From positions 1 to 64,000 of the forward strand of contig DAOUEL010000064.1 of assembly GCA_034430595.1 (NCBI GenBank): a stretch of DNA of 64,000 nucleotides, given 5' to 3'. Position numbers and translations under genes: made by a program. How positions within the stretch are numbered: position 1 is the first letter of the stretch; each line of letters opens with the position of its first letter. Positions 1 through 7,690 of this stretch are shown piece after piece. Under the pieces are notes generated by a model. The model ran no database searches and was not told the DNA's origin. It saw only the letters and a list, made by a program, of their open reading frames with translations. The stretch is from E44-bin32 sp034430595 (GTDB lineage: Bacteria; Chloroflexota; Anaerolineae; Anaerolineales; E44-bin32).

Positions 1-48
1 GAGAGAACCGGCGGAAATGTTTACGCCCGCAACAAGAAGAGGTTCTTG

Positions 49-1032
49 GTGCCTATTCCTCTCAAACCCGACGAGGTCCTTAAAGACCGCTATATCATCC
101 GTCAGATTATAGGCCGTGGCGGTATGGGGTCTATTTACCTTGCTGATGATAACCGCCTCGTTGGCCGACAGTGCGCAATCAAAGAAGTTCAGCAGGACCA
201 GTCGGTGCCTACAGAACTGCGTGAACAAGGCCGCGAGCAGTTTTATCGAGAAGCTTCGGTTCTTGCCCGACTCGATCACCCTACCCTGCCGAAGGTCTCC
301 GACTTCTTCAGCGAAGGCGATCGCGACTACCTCGTGATGGACTTTATCGCCGGCGATGACCTCAAAACAGTCATGGACCAGGCCCGGAAGGAAGGTAGAA
401 CGCTCCCGGTTGAAGAGGTACTCTCTTGGGCTAAGCAACTAGCGGACGCTCTCGAGTACCTTCACAGCCAGGATCCTCCAGTTATTCATAGGGACATCAA
501 ACCCAGCAATCTCAAGCTGACGCCTCAGAATATGGTCAAACTGGTTGATTTCGGACTCGTCAAGCAGATGGCTCCCGATGAGCTCACGATCACGGTAATC
601 CAGGGCCGGGGCACGGCTTTATACACACCGCTCGAACAGTATGGCGGCGACGAGGGTCATACGGATGTCCGCAGTGATATTTATGCTTTTGCCGCAACGC
701 TCTACCACCTGCTTACAAATACCGCCCCACCCGAAGCGAAACAACGCTTTCTTACACCCCAGGCTTTTATCGATCCACGCGACCTCAACCCACAAATACC
801 AGACACCATCGCTGATGCCTTGATGTGGGGGATGAATTTGCATCCGGATGATAGACCGCAGGATATTGCAAAATTCCGGGCCGCTCTTATGGGATCCGCT
901 TTGGTGGATTCTAAATCGTCAACTCGTCCATTGGAGCCAAGTTTTCCATATTTCCGCAACGAGGTAGATCGACTGCTTGCTGGTGCAGCGATCTTTCTCG
1001 CCTTGCTGGCGATCTTCGCAACACTTACTTAG
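49..1032 (+). CDS. Ser/Thr protein kinase, tail-anchored (5' end possibly outside window)
   Basis: Hanks-type protein kinase that phosphorylates Ser/Thr on unknown targets. Visible motifs: glycine-rich loop GRGGMGSIY, the lysine in CAIKEV, catalytic loop HRDIKPSN (catalytic Asp about residue 149), DFG, and an activation segment followed by DVRSDIYAF. The last ~20 residues (LLAGAAIFLALLAIF) form one membrane segment with almost nothing after it, so the kinase is probably tail-anchored with its catalytic domain in the cytoplasm. No extracellular sensor is present. GTG at 49 is chosen because AAGAGG (37-42) lies 6 bases upstream; TTG at 46 is too close. The frame stays open to base 1, so a longer N-terminus cannot be excluded. 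The stop overlaps the stop of the convergent GH3 gene. Kinase call is firm; the start is not. Confidence 0.9.
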   Translation: MPIPLKPDEVLKDRYIIRQIIGRGGMGSIYLADDNRLVGRQCAIKEVQQDQSVPTELREQGREQFYREASVLARLDHPTLPKVSDFFSEGDRDYLVMDFIAGDDLKTVMDQARKEGRTLPVEEVLSWAKQLADALEYLHSQDPPVIHRDIKPSNLKLTPQNMVKLVDFGLVKQMAPDELTITVIQGRGTALYTPLEQYGGDEGHTDVRSDIYAFAATLYHLLTNTAPPEAKQRFLTPQAFIDPRDLNPQIPDTIADALMWGMNLHPDDRPQDIAKFRAALMGSALVDSKSSTRPLEPSFPYFRNEVDRLLAGAAIFLALLAIFATLT

Positions 1033-3818
1033 GACCGTGCGATGGTCCGGCTGCACCACAGCATGGATAAGGCTATCCCCACGCCGCCCACGAACAATGC
1101 CAGGATCAGACCTGCATAACTGCCGACTCCGCCGATCAACCCCGCGCTGCCCGGCAGCTGAAGCGCCACGTAGTTGTAGCCTCCAAGGGCAGCAATAATC
1201 GAAACCAGGACACAGCGTACTTGCATCCCTTTTCTTAATTTGCTCAAACTTGATACATAAAACCCGGCGAAACCGACAAGTGCTGTACCAAGAAAGCCCA
1301 GCATCAGATCCGTCCAGCCCATCCTCTGAGACGAGGAAGTTTGTCCAGAATTACCGGGCACGTTCTCGGCAGGCGTCGGACTCGCAGCAAGAGGAGTGCT
1401 CGTCGCTTCGGTCGTCGCTGTCGGGACACGCGTTGGCGAGATCACAGTGGCCTGGGCAGTCACACCGAGCTGGACATTCAATTGCAGCGTCTCAGACAAG
1501 CGGGCTGACCCGCTCTGGGCAGAGACCTCGATCAAGCCAGTGTGCTCAAGAGCCAGTTGGATCGAAGCCACTCCATCTACAGTGACAGTGCCCAGAACTT
1601 GTGATGGGCTGCCGTCTGCCTGTTGATTGATGACAAAATCCACAGGAGTTCGATCAGGCACTCGATGCCCATTGGCATCTTGAATAACATTTGTTTCGAT
1701 GGTGATCAAATCGCCGACAGTGAAGCCTTGGTCCGGTTGTTCACCTTCTTCAAATGCAATATGGAGTTGAATAATCTGTTCCGGGTCTGGGGCTGTCACA
1801 TCGATCAGTTCGTAGCCGATCCCTTGAATACTTACGGGCGACGTGCCACGAGCGGTCGCCTCGAGAAACAGTAACTTGGCAGCAATGTCCACAAATGGGG
1901 CACTGCTGTCATACAACGCATAGAAAGCATCGACTTTACTGATATCGGTAGCATCCAGGATGTAGGGCACATCAAGCGCAAAAACAACCAGTTTCTTGGA
2001 TCGGGCTAAGTCTGAGCGCTGGTCAAGAAGGAGTTTGAGCGCGTTCGAACCAAAGTTATCATCCCGACTATCTAGAACCACAAAAACCAACCAGTCGGTG
2101 GTATTGATTGCGGCTTCGACTTCCTCAACGGCAGCGAGCGGAGAGCCAGGAGTTGACGGAGGGGGTTCGCCCAGATAATTGGCAAGATCAGCAGTCGTAA
2201 AAGAGCGTAAATTCCAGCCACCTACCTCTCCAGCCGCTCCGGGACCATAGAAACGGAGCACCGCTCGCTCCAGCGTATCTGCTTCCAGCACCGGATCATT
2301 GGAACAATTGCTGCATTGTTTTGCGCTTCTCACATCAGTAAAAAAGACAATACGATCCCCAAAAATCGGGGGCCCCCCCAGACGATCGACGACTTCCTCT
2401 GGGCTGGGACTGATAAGCGAGGCGGCGGAGGCGGCTACTTCAACAACGGCATTGCTATTGCTGCCGATTTCATCAAGGCGATTATTTGTGTTAATAACAT
2501 TCGGGTAATTAAAAGATCCACCATACAGCCTGAGTTTCATGCGCAGGATACGAAGAACCGATTCGTTGACTCGCTGAGCGAATAGAGAGTCCTCGTTGAA
2601 TCGATTTGAAAAGAAAGAGAGTGTATCTTTGATCGTTGTAAGTTCGGTTGGGTCATTGCTATCGCGAAAATCCTCTATAAATAGCAAGTCGTTCCCGGCG
2701 AGAAAAGCATCACGGGCTACCAGGTGGGCTTGAAATGTCTGCTCAGCAGGGTCCCTGAACCGCCGAATTGCCCGTGAACCGAGCGAATCGGACATCACAA
2801 CCCCACCGGAACTACGCCAGGTCGCGAGAGGTTCCAGGGCCATCAGTTGATTAAATGCCTGCTGATCAAGACTCACGGGACGAGTTGTGGCGCGAATGTT
2901 TCCCTGAAAACCCTGGTATCGAATGTGTGCTGTCAGCAAACCATCGGCGATTTCCGGTGAGCTACCAGGGGTGGCTGAAGTCACCGTAAAGAATGGCGCA
3001 AGCTCGAGCTGTTTCAACTGCTCCAGTGATTTCCTAATTGTTGCAACGTCCTCGCTGATTGGTCGGTCACTGCTGCCGAGACCGGGGAAATGTTTGGGGA
3101 ATACCGCTAACCTGCTAGCAGACCCCTCGTGCAGCCCGGCAATAAATTCCTCGCCCAGTAAACCTACCCAGTAAGGATCGCCTCCGAACGACCGGGTCCC
3201 AAGATCACCTACGCCGGTTACCTCTGGATCCTCCAATACATCCAGCGATGGCCCAACAATCAGGTTGATCCCAAGTGCGTCCAACTCCCCACCGAGGATT
3301 ACGCCAAGCTGGTGAGAGGTTTCTTCGTCCCAGGTTGCCCCAATAGCCATTTCTGCCGGGATGTGCGTGAGGCCGTTCAGTATTTCTCGACTTTCCTCCG
3401 GCCCTGTGTTTAGATTAAGACCGATTAACAAAGGAATGTAAACCTGTGAAGAGTCCGGGCTTGCGTCCGAAGCATCTACCGCTCCTGATAATGCAGCTTC
3501 ATGCCGTATATCCTGGAGGCTGGATATTAATTCTGCCAGATTCGAGATGGTATCCGGGGTTGGAGCAAAATTGTCCTTACTTCTTTCCAGCATAATGCCG
3601 GATATATGATATTGAGTTACAAGTTCATAGATCGGACTGTCATTATTGAAGGATGCTCCCTTAAAGGTGACAACGAAAAGCTGCCCTACCCTTTCCTCGG
3701 GTGTCATTGCGCTAAGTAATTGTTCGGCTAAATCCTGAGGCGGTGCAGCAGCAGAGACAGCGCTGCCAAAAGGCTGAATAAGCAGAGCGATTACTAAAAG
3801 GATGTAAAGCCTACGCAT
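1029..3818 (-). CDS. Secreted, membrane-anchored GH3 (NagZ-like) protein with Ig-like domain
   Basis: Residues 1-25 are a signal peptide (MRRLYILLVIALLIQPFGSA). A family 3 glycoside hydrolase domain follows (about 35-440), opening with MTPEERVGQLFVV and containing KHFPGLG (K242-H243) and the nucleophile motif VVMSDSLG (Asp about 344). A second alpha/beta region runs to about 690, then an Ig-like domain (about 700-810), a Thr/Pro-rich linker and three or four C-terminal membrane segments. NagZ-type enzymes remove N-acetylglucosamine from peptidoglycan fragments. Here the loop after KHFPGLG reads SSDRPISED and lacks the His of the usual Asp-His acid/base dyad, so substrate and activity are uncertain. 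ATG at 3818 is preferred over 3878 because the signal peptide begins there and a -10 hexamer ends 7 bases upstream. Confidence 0.85.
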   Translation of the reverse strand: MRRLYILLVIALLIQPFGSAVSAAAPPQDLAEQLLSAMTPEERVGQLFVVTFKGASFNNDSPIYELVTQYHISGIMLERSKDNFAPTPDTISNLAELISSLQDIRHEAALSGAVDASDASPDSSQVYIPLLIGLNLNTGPEESREILNGLTHIPAEMAIGATWDEETSHQLGVILGGELDALGINLIVGPSLDVLEDPEVTGVGDLGTRSFGGDPYWVGLLGEEFIAGLHEGSASRLAVFPKHFPGLGSSDRPISEDVATIRKSLEQLKQLELAPFFTVTSATPGSSPEIADGLLTAHIRYQGFQGNIRATTRPVSLDQQAFNQLMALEPLATWRSSGGVVMSDSLGSRAIRRFRDPAEQTFQAHLVARDAFLAGNDLLFIEDFRDSNDPTELTTIKDTLSFFSNRFNEDSLFAQRVNESVLRILRMKLRLYGGSFNYPNVINTNNRLDEIGSNSNAVVEVAASAASLISPSPEEVVDRLGGPPIFGDRIVFFTDVRSAKQCSNCSNDPVLEADTLERAVLRFYGPGAAGEVGGWNLRSFTTADLANYLGEPPPSTPGSPLAAVEEVEAAINTTDWLVFVVLDSRDDNFGSNALKLLLDQRSDLARSKKLVVFALDVPYILDATDISKVDAFYALYDSSAPFVDIAAKLLFLEATARGTSPVSIQGIGYELIDVTAPDPEQIIQLHIAFEEGEQPDQGFTVGDLITIETNVIQDANGHRVPDRTPVDFVINQQADGSPSQVLGTVTVDGVASIQLALEHTGLIEVSAQSGSARLSETLQLNVQLGVTAQATVISPTRVPTATTEATSTPLAASPTPAENVPGNSGQTSSSQRMGWTDLMLGFLGTALVGFAGFYVSSLSKLRKGMQVRCVLVSIIAALGGYNYVALQLPGSAGLIGGVGSYAGLILALFVGGVGIALSMLWCSRTIARS

Positions 3819-3825
3819 AGAGTTG

Positions 3826-3854
3826 AGTATACCGTCCCCCTCTAGTGCGAACAA
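3826..3854 (-). promoter_or_regulatory. Promoter of GH3 gene, predicted leaderless
   Basis: Reading the minus strand: -35-like TTGTTC (3854-3849), 17-base spacer, -10 TATACT (3831-3826), then 7 bases to ATG at 3818. The expected transcription start coincides with the start codon, and no Shine-Dalgarno lies between them. Confidence 0.6.
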
Positions 3855-3883
3855 GATCGAATGAAATGTGTCTCTCAAATACT

Positions 3884-4708
3884 CTATTGGCTATGCGCAA
3901 TTTCAATATCGAGGATTTCCCGTATCGCCTGCCTGCGATTCGGGCCTGAGAGCAGCTCTAATTTGCGGATGCCAAGTGGATCGATCACAGTTCGCAGGAG
4001 CTCAATTTCTACCTCATTCGGAGGCTCGGTGACATCCAGCGGTGGGTCAACCTCAAGCTCAAACCCGGTCTTGGCCTGCACCCGCTCGAAGGTCACGCCG
4101 GGATGTAAACTCACGAGGCGCATCCGTCCACTTTCGAAGTCGAATTGGCCCAGATCGGAGATCAGATAAGCAGGGCCGCCCCCCCGCAGCCGGTTCTCGG
4201 AATGGCCCAGCCCCGAGAGAAAATCGATTCGGGAAACGAAGGTTACCCGGGAGTGGCGCGGAACGTACAGATATGTGGCTGGCATAAAGGTCGTGACGTC
4301 GGGTATGCCGCCAGTTCCGGGCATGCGCATACGCGGCCTCTCATAATTAGAACCAAAAGCAATATTGTTAAAGTTACCGGCCGGATCGACTTGCCCGGGT
4401 CGAAAGAACTCCTTTGGTTGAATCCTCGGAAGTAAATCGGCTGCCGCCGCGACAAATCCGAAGGATGCCATCGCCCGATCAAGCCACAACGCCTCGATCG
4501 TGGATAGCCCTAAAGGAGCCCCTTCGTTACATATCGTCTGACCAATGGCGGAGGCAAATGTGCAGTTCGGCGCGTGCGTATGCCAGGCGAGCAAATACCC
4601 CGCTGCAACTAACGGTGTAGCCAGGCCTTGAGCGAGTACCTCACCGTCCGTGACCTGGCGGGAGATGCACACACTGATCAGTTCGTCGATTGTCCACTTG
4701 TCATTCAT
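3884..4708 (-). CDS. CoA-transferase beta subunit (IpdB/GctB-like), unpaired
   Basis: Resembles the beta subunit of family I two-subunit CoA-transferases (glutaconate CoA-transferase B, and IpdB of steroid-ring degradation). Family-like segments are the central FRPGQVDPAGNFNNIAFG and the glycine-rich GTGGIPDVTTF, then a C-terminal HPGVTFERV stretch. Length 274 aa fits a beta subunit. ATG follows GGTGAG by a short gap and starts 4 bases after the GDPD stop, so the two are probably cotranscribed. No alpha subunit is adjacent or elsewhere in the window, although these enzymes normally work as alpha/beta pairs encoded side by side. The protein could pair with a distant alpha subunit or have another role. 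Substrate unknown. Confidence 0.75.
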   Translation of the reverse strand: MNDKWTIDELISVCISRQVTDGEVLAQGLATPLVAAGYLLAWHTHAPNCTFASAIGQTICNEGAPLGLSTIEALWLDRAMASFGFVAAAADLLPRIQPKEFFRPGQVDPAGNFNNIAFGSNYERPRMRMPGTGGIPDVTTFMPATYLYVPRHSRVTFVSRIDFLSGLGHSENRLRGGGPAYLISDLGQFDFESGRMRLVSLHPGVTFERVQAKTGFELEVDPPLDVTEPPNEVEIELLRTVIDPLGIRKLELLSGPNRRQAIREILDIEIAHSQ

Positions 4709-4712
4709 CCGC

Positions 4713-5480
4713 TCACCTGGCCTGATTTACTTCACCCAGCACCATCTCCGGATCATCGGTAATGATCCCATCGACTCCAAGCCCGATCAATTCTTGAACT
4801 CGTTCTTGATCGTTTACTGTCCACACATTCACACGCCTCCCGGCTGCATGCTCAGCATGCAGTAAGTCGATCGTGGTTAGCGAATCCGGCGGATGGAGAT
4901 CGTCGTGCGGGACAACAGCCTTCAGCAAGATCCTGCCCAGCCGGGGAAGATCAGAGGGCACGAGCAAACCCGTGCGAATATCGCCGGCCAGGCGTCTGGA
5001 CTGCAGCAACGCGAATGGACTGAAAGAAGACAGAAGCACACGATCTTCGAACCCATACTTGCGCACCAATTCAATGACAGCCGGAACGAGCCGGTCGAAG
5101 AGGGTATCATAGTTCGTTAATTCAACATTGATAAGCAATCGGTTTCCCACAGCCTCGAAAACCTCCGCCAGGGTCGGGATGCGTTCGTTTATAAATTGCG
5201 TCCCGTAGTGTATACCCGCATCCAGCTGCTTTAGTTCCGACAGTGTCCTTTCGGCCACTTTGCCCTTGCCATCTGTGGTCCGTTCCAGTGTTAAATCGTG
5301 ATTAACCACTATATAACCATCAGCTGTGAGTTTGGCATCAAGCTCAACTGCATGAGCTCCGATATCTGCTGCGCGCGTGAATGCGGCAAGCGTATTTTCC
5401 GGCGCTAAAGTGGAAGCCCCGCGGTGAGCTATCACCAGCGGGGCACTTGAAGTCCAGGTCAACGATTCGGGGAAACTCAT
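4713..5480 (-). CDS. Glycerophosphodiester phosphodiesterase
   Basis: GDPD-family enzyme, which hydrolyses glycerophosphodiesters from phospholipid head groups to sn-glycerol 3-phosphate and an alcohol. The N-terminus carries VIAHRGASTLAPENTLAAF, then VELDAKLTADG and VNHDLTLERTTDG with the His/Glu/Asp metal and catalytic residues, and the C-terminus has the typical VNVWTVND and GVDGIITDDP. At 255 aa with no signal peptide it is the short cytoplasmic UgpQ-like type. ATG overlaps the stop of the upstream AAA+ gene (ATGA), which indicates translational coupling. Glycerol 3-phosphate from this reaction would be a substrate for GlpAB encoded at 10920-13723. Confidence 0.92.
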   Translation of the reverse strand: MSFPESLTWTSSAPLVIAHRGASTLAPENTLAAFTRAADIGAHAVELDAKLTADGYIVVNHDLTLERTTDGKGKVAERTLSELKQLDAGIHYGTQFINERIPTLAEVFEAVGNRLLINVELTNYDTLFDRLVPAVIELVRKYGFEDRVLLSSFSPFALLQSRRLAGDIRTGLLVPSDLPRLGRILLKAVVPHDDLHPPDSLTTIDLLHAEHAAGRRVNVWTVNDQERVQELIGLGVDGIITDDPEMVLGEVNQAR

Positions 5481-6826
5481 ATTTCCACGAAGTAGGCCTC
5501 AGCCGCGCGATTAAGCAGCTCTTTAGTCATGATCGGATCGACGTTTAAATAACGGGAGATATCGAGAATCTGATCGCACATATCACGCGGATGCGACGCT
5601 CGCAGCTTTCGGTTGCGTTTGATATACCATTCCTGAAGAAGGTAGGCCAGCCCACTATCCGAATACTCGACCCCCTTCTGTATCGCCGTGCGCTTGAAAA
5701 TATCGCGGTATGCCTCGTAGGAGGGATCCTCGACCTCGATCTTATGTCTCAAGCGTCGCAGAAAGGCCTCGTCGACCAAATCGCGCGGCGGCAAGTTCGT
5801 TGAGAATACAACCAGCACATCGAAAGGCACTTCGATTTTACGCCCCGTATGAAGGGTTAGATAGTCAATGCGGTTTTCAAGAGGAACAATCCAACGATTT
5901 AGCAAGTCTCGCGGGCGAACTTGCTGCCGACCAAAGTCGTCGATCAGGAAAACGCCGCCATTGGCTTTTACTTGAAACGGCGCTTCGTAGAATTTGTTGA
6001 CATCGTCAAAAACCAGATCGAGGCCGGGCATCGTTAGCTCGCCACCAACAATAACGAACGGCCGGCGAATACGGACCCAGCGTGGATCGCGCTTGGATCC
6101 CGTTTTCAAAGTCCCGGTGCCATCGGTCGAATTCTCTTCGTCGGGGGATAGGACGTGGTTCACGCTGTCGTATAACTTTACGACCTGACCATCGATATCG
6201 ATGGCATAGGGAATGTACATATCCTCCTGCAGAAGAATACTGCCGATCGCACGAGCGATGGAGGTTTTTCCGTTGCCGGGAGGGCCATATAGAAAGATCG
6301 ATGTGCCCGAATTCACTGCCGGCCCAATCTGGTTGAAGGTCTTCTCAGAAAGCACGAGCTCATCGAGTACTTCACGCATTGTGTGTTCATGTACCGTAGG
6401 GCGTCCACGGTTCTGGCGCTTGATGGAATCGTTGTAGACCGCAATCGGAACGGGTGCTGGACCAGCGTATTGGCTCCGATCCAGCGCCTCCCTGGCACGT
6501 GCGATTCCCGCTCCGGTTATCGCGTACTGGTAAGAACCTTCGCCGAAACCAACCTGGGTTTTTACCTCGACGTACTTCTCCCGTTTCAACGCCTCCAGGA
6601 TTTGGTCCACCAGGCCGGCAAAGGGCAGCGACATAGCCTCGGCAACCTTGAACCCGGTCATATAACCACTGAAATATAAAATCTTAAGTGCGAGGTCCTG
6701 CAGCCAAAGCTGCGAGAGGCCGGTGTCGGTGATGCGGCTAATCGGTGGTGGAACAAATCTCAAATTTGACGTCGTCGGTCGATCATCGATCCCAACTGAT
6801 CGAACTGGACTGCGTGGTAAAGACAT
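5477..6826 (-). CDS. AAA+ ATPase with N-terminal winged-helix-like region
   Basis: A 449-residue ATPase. Residues 1-140 contain a predicted helical or winged-helix-like segment (LALKILYFSGYMTGFKVAEA). Walker A is GPPGNGKT at 181-188, Walker B is GGVFLIDDFG near 290-297, and there is an arginine-finger-like EAFLRRLRHKIEV. The family is widespread in bacteria but I know of no firm function; MoxR-like chaperone activity is only a guess. ATG at 6826 is chosen because GGAGG lies 5 bases upstream; the in-frame TTG at 6829 is too close. First gene of a coupled run with GDPD and the CoA-transferase subunit. Its leader contains a perfect 14-bp palindrome. Confidence 0.8.
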   Translation of the reverse strand: MSLPRSPVRSVGIDDRPTTSNLRFVPPPISRITDTGLSQLWLQDLALKILYFSGYMTGFKVAEAMSLPFAGLVDQILEALKREKYVEVKTQVGFGEGSYQYAITGAGIARAREALDRSQYAGPAPVPIAVYNDSIKRQNRGRPTVHEHTMREVLDELVLSEKTFNQIGPAVNSGTSIFLYGPPGNGKTSIARAIGSILLQEDMYIPYAIDIDGQVVKLYDSVNHVLSPDEENSTDGTGTLKTGSKRDPRWVRIRRPFVIVGGELTMPGLDLVFDDVNKFYEAPFQVKANGGVFLIDDFGRQQVRPRDLLNRWIVPLENRIDYLTLHTGRKIEVPFDVLVVFSTNLPPRDLVDEAFLRRLRHKIEVEDPSYEAYRDIFKRTAIQKGVEYSDSGLAYLLQEWYIKRNRKLRASHPRDMCDQILDISRYLNVDPIMTKELLNRAAEAYFVEI

Positions 6827-6840
6827 CAATACCTCCAGGC

Positions 6841-6854
6841 GCTTAACGTTAAGC
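6841..6854. promoter_or_regulatory. Perfect 14-bp palindrome in AAA+ ATPase leader (possible operator)
   Basis: GCTTAACGTTAAGC is its own reverse complement. It lies between the TATAAT of the minus-strand promoter and the Shine-Dalgarno of the AAA+ gene, in the divergent control region shared with the glycosyltransferase. Binding of a dimeric repressor here is an inference. Confidence 0.5.
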
Positions 6855-6888
6855 TATGCAAGACACCAAGTTGCTGAGGAGTCACTCG

Positions 6889-6917
6889 ATTATAGCGAGC
6901 GCCAGGGGTGCAAGCAA
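6889..6917 (-). promoter_or_regulatory. Promoter of AAA+ ATPase operon
   Basis: On the minus strand: TTGCTT (6917-6912), 17-base spacer, TATAAT (6894-6889). It gives a leader of about 55 bases before ATG 6826, containing the palindrome and GGAGG. Confidence 0.6.
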
Positions 6918-6925
6918 ATAGTAAG

Positions 6926-6954
6926 TTGTGCCCACATCCTGCGCAGGATAAAAT
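6926..6954 (+). promoter_or_regulatory. Promoter of GT2 gene, predicted leaderless
   Basis: TTGTGC (6926-6931), 17-base spacer, TAAAAT (6949-6954), then 6 bases to ATG 6961. No Shine-Dalgarno lies between the -10 and the start. Confidence 0.6.
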
Positions 6955-6960
6955 TTGCCC

Positions 6961-7647
6961 ATGAAACTCAGCGTCGTAATACCCGTGTTCAACGAAGTCG
7001 CAACCCTCGAGCCGATTTTAATGCAAGTTGAGGCGGTCAACCTCGCAGACGAGATCATTCTTGTCGATGATGGTTCCACAGATGGCACACGAGAGTTATT
7101 CCCGGCCCTCGAAAGGCGTTACCCGCACTTACGCATCATCCTGCATGAAACTAACCAGGGGAAAGGCGCTGCCGTCCGGACTGGCATTCAATCGGCCAAC
7201 GGGGAGCTGATACTAATCCAGGATGCCGATCTCGAATACGATCCGCGCGATTACCAGCTTCTTCTTGATCCGATAGAACGAGGAAAGGCGGATGTCGTCT
7301 ACGGCTCGCGTTTCCTGGGTGCTCCACGCCGGGTGGCCATGTTCTGGCACATGGTGGCAAATAAACTCCTTACGCTGATGACAAACCTTCTTTACAACAG
7401 CATCCTGACCGACATGGAGACTGGCTACAAGCTGTTCAGGAGGGAGATCATTCAGGATATCCCGCTTCGCTCGCGTCGCTTCGACTTCGAGCCCGAAGTG
7501 ACGGCGAAGCTCCTCAAGCGAAAAATCCGCATCTTCGAAGTGCCCATCACTTTTAACCCGCGCGAATACTCCGAGGGGAAGAAGATCGGCATTAGGGATG
7601 CATTTGAAGCGGTGTGGACTTTAATCAGGTACCGGTTTGTGGATTAA
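6961..7647 (+). CDS. Family 2 glycosyltransferase (polyprenyl/dolichyl-phosphate mannose synthase-like)
   Basis: GT-A fold transferase moving a sugar from a nucleotide sugar, in this subfamily often to polyprenyl phosphate. Visible: VVIPVFNE at the N-terminus, ILVDDGSTDGT, NQGKGAAVRTG, the QDADLEYDP metal/DXD region, then GSRFLG and TGYKLFRRE. At 228 aa it lacks the C-terminal membrane segments of GtrB-type proteins, like the soluble DPM1 type. ATG 6961 is preferred over TTG 6955, which lies against the -10 hexamer. It stands alone, divergent from the AAA+ operon and convergent with recJ. Acceptor and donor are not determinable here. A GDP-mannose synthesis gene (manC) occurs at 51205-52311. 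Confidence 0.9.
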   Translation: MKLSVVIPVFNEVATLEPILMQVEAVNLADEIILVDDGSTDGTRELFPALERRYPHLRIILHETNQGKGAAVRTGIQSANGELILIQDADLEYDPRDYQLLLDPIERGKADVVYGSRFLGAPRRVAMFWHMVANKLLTLMTNLLYNSILTDMETGYKLFRREIIQDIPLRSRRFDFEPEVTAKLLKRKIRIFEVPITFNPREYSEGKKIGIRDAFEAVWTLIRYRFVD

Positions 7648-7690
7648 TATCTCCCGGTGCGAGGGCTCATTCAATACCAGTTCGGTGCAT

